Below are positions 25,580 to 28,293 of a stretch of DNA of 28,293 nucleotides, one piece after another. The translations under genes were made by a program, and so were the position numbers. The DNA comes from a virus: positions 1 to 28,293 of the IMG/VR virus record IMGVR_UViG_3300034073_002899; one strand, 5' to 3'. How positions within the stretch are numbered: the stretch's first letter is position 1; each line of letters opens with the position of its first letter. Below the pieces are notes generated by a model. That model was not told where the DNA came from. It worked only from the letters and a program-made list of their open reading frames with translations, and did no database searches.

Positions 25580-28293
25580 CCGCCCAGGCAGCAACCCACG
25601 ACGGCGACAACACCAACCCCCACCAGCACGCCCTGATGCTCGCCGACGCCGGCTACCGGGTGCTCCCGATCCGCCCCGGCGAAAAACGGCCCCCCATGAC
25701 CGCCTGGCAAACCGCCGCCACCACCGACACCACCACCATCAACTCCTGGTGGACCGGCCTCTACCGGGACCACGGCATCGGCATCGCCACCGGCGCCCTC
25801 CCCGACGGCCGCCACCTGTTCGTCGTCGACATCGACGAACACGACCCCACTGCGAGCGGCACCGACACCTGGCACGAACTCCTCGCCCTCTACGGCACCG
25901 ACGAACCCGACACCGTCACCACCCTCACCCCGACCGGCGGACGACACCTCTACTTCACCGCGCCCCACCCCATCCCGAACGACGCCGGCCGCCGCCTCGG
26001 CCCCGGCCTCGACGTGCGCGGCACCGGCGGCCAAGTCCTCGCACCCCCCACGATCCACCCGAACGGCGGCCGATACGAATGGGAGATCGACCACGCCCCC
26101 TGGGTCGTCGAACCCGCCGCCGCACCCGGATGGCTCCTCCACCTCGTCACCCCCACCCAGACGACGCCGACACCGGTGCCGCCGGCGGGCTCGAGGACGG
26201 CGTCCGTGTGGGACGTCATCGCCGACGACGGACCCGCCGCCCGCTACAACGACACCACCACCTGGCACGACCTGCTCACCGGCGACGGCTGGACCCTCAC
26301 CCACATCGACCGCAGCGGCGAACAACACTGGACCCGCCCCGGCAAAGACGGCCGCGACGGCACCTCCGCCACCGTCGGCTGGAACGGCCGCGACATCCTC
26401 CGAGTGTTCACCACCTCGATCCCGTGGCTCCCCGAAGGCGCCTACTCCCGGTTCGGGTACTACGCCTGCCGGCACCACAACGGCAACCGATCCGACGCCG
26501 CCCGCACCCTCCGCAACGCCACCACCAGCACCAGCCCGGAACCTGTCGTCGTGCACCAGGCCGCCGACCCCGGCGAACCCTGGCCCGACCCGATCCCGCT
26601 CCACGACCACACCCGGGCCCCGGCGTTCCCCATGCACACCCTGCCGCGATGGATCGCCGACCACGCCACCGCCGTCGCCAACGACCTCCAAGTCGCCCCC
26701 GACCTGCCCGCCACCCTCGCCCTCGGCGCCCTCTCCGTCGCCACCCTCGGCCGCACCCACATCCGCTACCCCCGCCAGAACTGGCGGCAACCCTGCAACC
26801 TGTACGCCGCCGTCGCTCTCCCACCCTCCGCCGGCAAGTCACCCGCCAAGAACGCCATGTTCGGGCCCCTCGAAGAACTCGAAGTGACCCGGATGCAACA
26901 GGCCGCCGCCGCCCGCATCCGCGCCGAATCCCGGCGCAGCGTCCTCGACAAACGGAAACGGAACCTCGAAGACAAAGCGGCGAAAGGCGGCGACGACGGC
27001 CGGGCCGCCGAGTTCGAGCTGCTCGAACTCGTCGAAGAGATCGCCAACCTCGACCGGGTCCCCACCGGCAGGCTCCTCGCCGACGACGCCACCACCGAAG
27101 CCCTCGGCGTCGCCCTCGCCGACGCCGGCGGCCACATCGCCGTCGTCTCCGCCGAAGGCGGCATCTTCGACCGGATCGCCGGCCTCTACAGCGACGGGGC
27201 GTCCAACTTCGACCTGTACCTCGAAGCCTGGGGCGGCGGCCGATACGTCGTCGACCGCATCAAACGAGACCCGATCTCCATCCCGTCCGCCAACCTCGTC
27301 GTCATCACCACCGTCCAGCCCTCCGTGCTCGACGAGGTCGGCGCCAAACGACAGTTCGCCGGCCGTGGGCTCACCGCCCGCTTCCTGCTCTGCATGCCCG
27401 ACTCGAACGTCGGCACCCGGGACCGGCTGCGAGAATCATCCGGCGACGAGGTGCAGCGCCGCACCTACGCCGCACACCTCGTCGACCTCGCCGACCGGGT
27501 CCACACCGCCCCGATCGAACTGACCGTCACCGGCACCGCGTCCGACCGGTTCGCCCGCTGGGACCAGTCGCTCGAACACCGGCTCGCACCCGGCGACGAC
27601 CTCGAACACCTCGCCGAATGGGTCGGGAAACTCCGAGCCAACACCCTACGGGTCGCCGCCCTCCTCCACCTCGCCCACCAACACCCCGGCACCGACATCG
27701 ACGAGCACACCGTCGGCCAGGCGATCGAGATCGGCGACTATTACCTCGCCCACGCCCAAGCGATCGCCGACCGGTGGGGCACCGACGAACGGGTCGCCAA
27801 GGCCCGCAAACTCGCCGACTGGGTCACCCGCAACGGGCTCACCGAGTTCACCGCCCGCGACATCCTCCGCAACATGCGGCGCACGTTCGCCGACCTCGAC
27901 GCCCTCCGGCCCGCCGTCGAACTCCTCGTCGAACGAGGCTGGATCAGACCCCAGTTCGACGGTCCGTTCGTCGCCCACACCTCCCGAGGGAAACCGTCGC
28001 CCGGGTTCCTGGTGCACCCCGACGCCGGCCGACACCTCGAACCGAGCGTGTCGCGCGTGTCGCCGGCCGATCCGAGCGTGTCGCCGCCCGGGAGCGTGTC
28101 GCGCGTGTCGCCGCCCGGGAGCGTGTCGCGCGTGTCGCCGGCCGAATCGAGCGTGTCGCGCGTGTCGTCGCCCGAAACGCCTGTGGATAACCCGAGCGTG
28201 TCGCGCGTGTCGCGCGTGTCGCGTAGAGGGGGGATTGAACCCCCCACCCCCTCTACCTCTACCTCTACCCCTCCACCCCCGAACCCCGTCGAC
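25576..28293 (+). CDS. bifunctional primase-polymerase / DUF3987 replication protein, runs off the right edge (906 codons seen)
   Basis: Central replication enzyme. N-terminal prim-pol (AEP) domain at about 15-195: GYRVLPIRPGEKRPP, catalytic D85-x-D87 in VVDIDEHD, TPTGGRHLYF, and DVRGTGGQVLAPPTIHPNG. A middle segment follows (about 200-335). Then the DUF3987 ATPase-like domain (about 345-780) with Walker-A-like PPSAGKS (K421), ALADAGGHIAVVSAEGG, and ITTVQPSVL plus KRQFAGRGLTARF. The tail (824 onward) is low-complexity SVSRVSP repeats and Pro/Thr, with no stop before the edge. ATG 25576 overlaps the upstream TGA. The likely end is 1-120 across the junction. Confidence 0.93.
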   Translation, partial: MTAQAATHDGDNTNPHQHALMLADAGYRVLPIRPGEKRPPMTAWQTAATTDTTTINSWWTGLYRDHGIGIATGALPDGRHLFVVDIDEHDPTASGTDTWHELLALYGTDEPDTVTTLTPTGGRHLYFTAPHPIPNDAGRRLGPGLDVRGTGGQVLAPPTIHPNGGRYEWEIDHAPWVVEPAAAPGWLLHLVTPTQTTPTPVPPAGSRTASVWDVIADDGPAARYNDTTTWHDLLTGDGWTLTHIDRSGEQHWTRPGKDGRDGTSATVGWNGRDILRVFTTSIPWLPEGAYSRFGYYACRHHNGNRSDAARTLRNATTSTSPEPVVVHQAADPGEPWPDPIPLHDHTRAPAFPMHTLPRWIADHATAVANDLQVAPDLPATLALGALSVATLGRTHIRYPRQNWRQPCNLYAAVALPPSAGKSPAKNAMFGPLEELEVTRMQQAAAARIRAESRRSVLDKRKRNLEDKAAKGGDDGRAAEFELLELVEEIANLDRVPTGRLLADDATTEALGVALADAGGHIAVVSAEGGIFDRIAGLYSDGASNFDLYLEAWGGGRYVVDRIKRDPISIPSANLVVITTVQPSVLDEVGAKRQFAGRGLTARFLLCMPDSNVGTRDRLRESSGDEVQRRTYAAHLVDLADRVHTAPIELTVTGTASDRFARWDQSLEHRLAPGDDLEHLAEWVGKLRANTLRVAALLHLAHQHPGTDIDEHTVGQAIEIGDYYLAHAQAIADRWGTDERVAKARKLADWVTRNGLTEFTARDILRNMRRTFADLDALRPAVELLVERGWIRPQFDGPFVAHTSRGKPSPGFLVHPDAGRHLEPSVSRVSPADPSVSPPGSVSRVSPPGSVSRVSPAESSVSRVSSPETPVDNPSVSRVSRVSRRGGIEPPTPSTSTSTPPPPNPVD
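28046..28221 (+). repeat. GCGTGTCG iteron-like array (12 direct copies)
   Basis: The octamer GCGTGTCG occurs at 28046, 28055, 28076, 28094, 28103, 28121, 28130, 28151, 28160, 28196, 28205 and 28214, mostly in pairs 9 bases apart with a 27-30 base pitch. The spacer variants CCGGCCGA and CCGCCCGG alternate. It is in frame, coding SVSRVS units. An inverted copy (CGACACGC) lies at 48-55, just across the proposed junction. Confidence 0.92.
28182..28190 (-). promoter_or_regulatory. perfect DnaA box inside the iteron array
   Basis: The + strand reads TGTGGATAA, that is TTATCCACA on the minus strand, the consensus DnaA box. It occupies the one gap in the repeat array (between copies at 28160 and 28196) and is unusually AT-rich for this genome. 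It codes VDN in frame. Confidence 0.65.
28223..28256. other. strong hairpin next to the iteron array
   Basis: GTAGAGGGGG (28223-28232) pairs with CCCCCTCTAC (28247-28256); alternatively GGGGGG (28228-28233) pairs with CCCCCC (28240-28245) around ATTGAA. It is followed by a TCTACC-repeated pyrimidine tract. In coding frame. Confidence 0.75.

Noticed and set aside
25407-28190. A 927-residue Arg/Pro/His-rich frame on the + strand and long minus-strand frames opposite the replication gene
   Set aside because: The composition is that of shadow frames in very GC-rich DNA; the overlapping frame from 25576 carries clear prim-pol and DUF3987 motifs.
28046-28221. CRISPR-like repeat array
   Set aside because: Units are short and irregular, spacers are themselves repeats, the array is in coding frame and there are no cas genes.
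28221-28256. T-arm-like sequence on the minus strand (GGGGG-TTCAATC-CCCCC) suggesting a tRNA or a tRNA-derived att core
   Set aside because: No D-arm, anticodon arm or matching 5' acceptor could be found in the adjacent sequence, it is in frame within the replication gene, and it lies about 10 kb from the integrase. It is better explained as a G/C-rich hairpin.

Overview
The window looks like the complete, or nearly complete, genome of a small temperate siphovirus of a high-GC actinobacterial host. Evidence for the host group: a phage-borne WhiB-like iron-sulfur regulator, an r1t-type holin, a large serine integrase, frequent GTG/TTG starts, and very high GC with C or G at most third codon positions. 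The genus cannot be read from the sequence. Both window ends lie inside one open frame: the prim-pol/DUF3987 replication gene runs off the right edge, and a matching Pro/Thr-rich, acid-tipped C-terminus ends at base 120. The molecule is therefore probably circular or circularly permuted at about 28.3 kb, cut in a C-rich tract.

Layout. 1-934: end of the replication gene and three small genes. 931-2978: HNH endonuclease and small and large terminase subunits. 2971-8127: small membrane protein, HK97-type portal, a prohead protease fused to an extra N-terminal domain, major capsid protein, terminator, and head-tail connector genes. 8129-14273: tail tube, tail assembly chaperone with a -1 frameshift, gp10-like neck protein, tape measure with five 45-residue repeats, minor tail protein, receptor-binding protein and a small companion. 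14278-15543: lysis, with an M15-type endolysin flanked by two membrane proteins. 15562-17398: small HTH-like protein, metallophosphoesterase and two small genes, closed by a strong terminator.

17568-19989 is the lysogeny switch: serine integrase (+), a converging repressor (-), and a divergent Cro-like regulator (+) with an apparently leaderless transcript. 19986 to the right end is the early operon: two tiny genes, a RecB/Cas4-like nuclease, an SSB-like protein, three tandem hairpins, a WhiB-like regulator, a Holliday-junction-resolvase-like nuclease, a membrane protein, a secreted transglycosylase-like enzyme, a run of small orphan genes joined by identical 8-nt overlaps, and the prim-pol/DUF3987 protein. 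Apart from the repressor every gene is on the + strand, so one transcription unit may run from the cro promoter through replication, across the junction, and through the structural genes to the terminator at 17457.

Most notable points: a dense GCGTGTCG iteron array with a perfect DnaA box embedded in the 3' end of the replication gene (candidate origin); a clean AAACCCT frameshift site; two in-frame internal starts with strong Shine-Dalgarno sequences (prohead protease, endolysin); the 8-nt-overlap small-gene train; and a secreted muralytic enzyme encoded in the early, not the late, operon.
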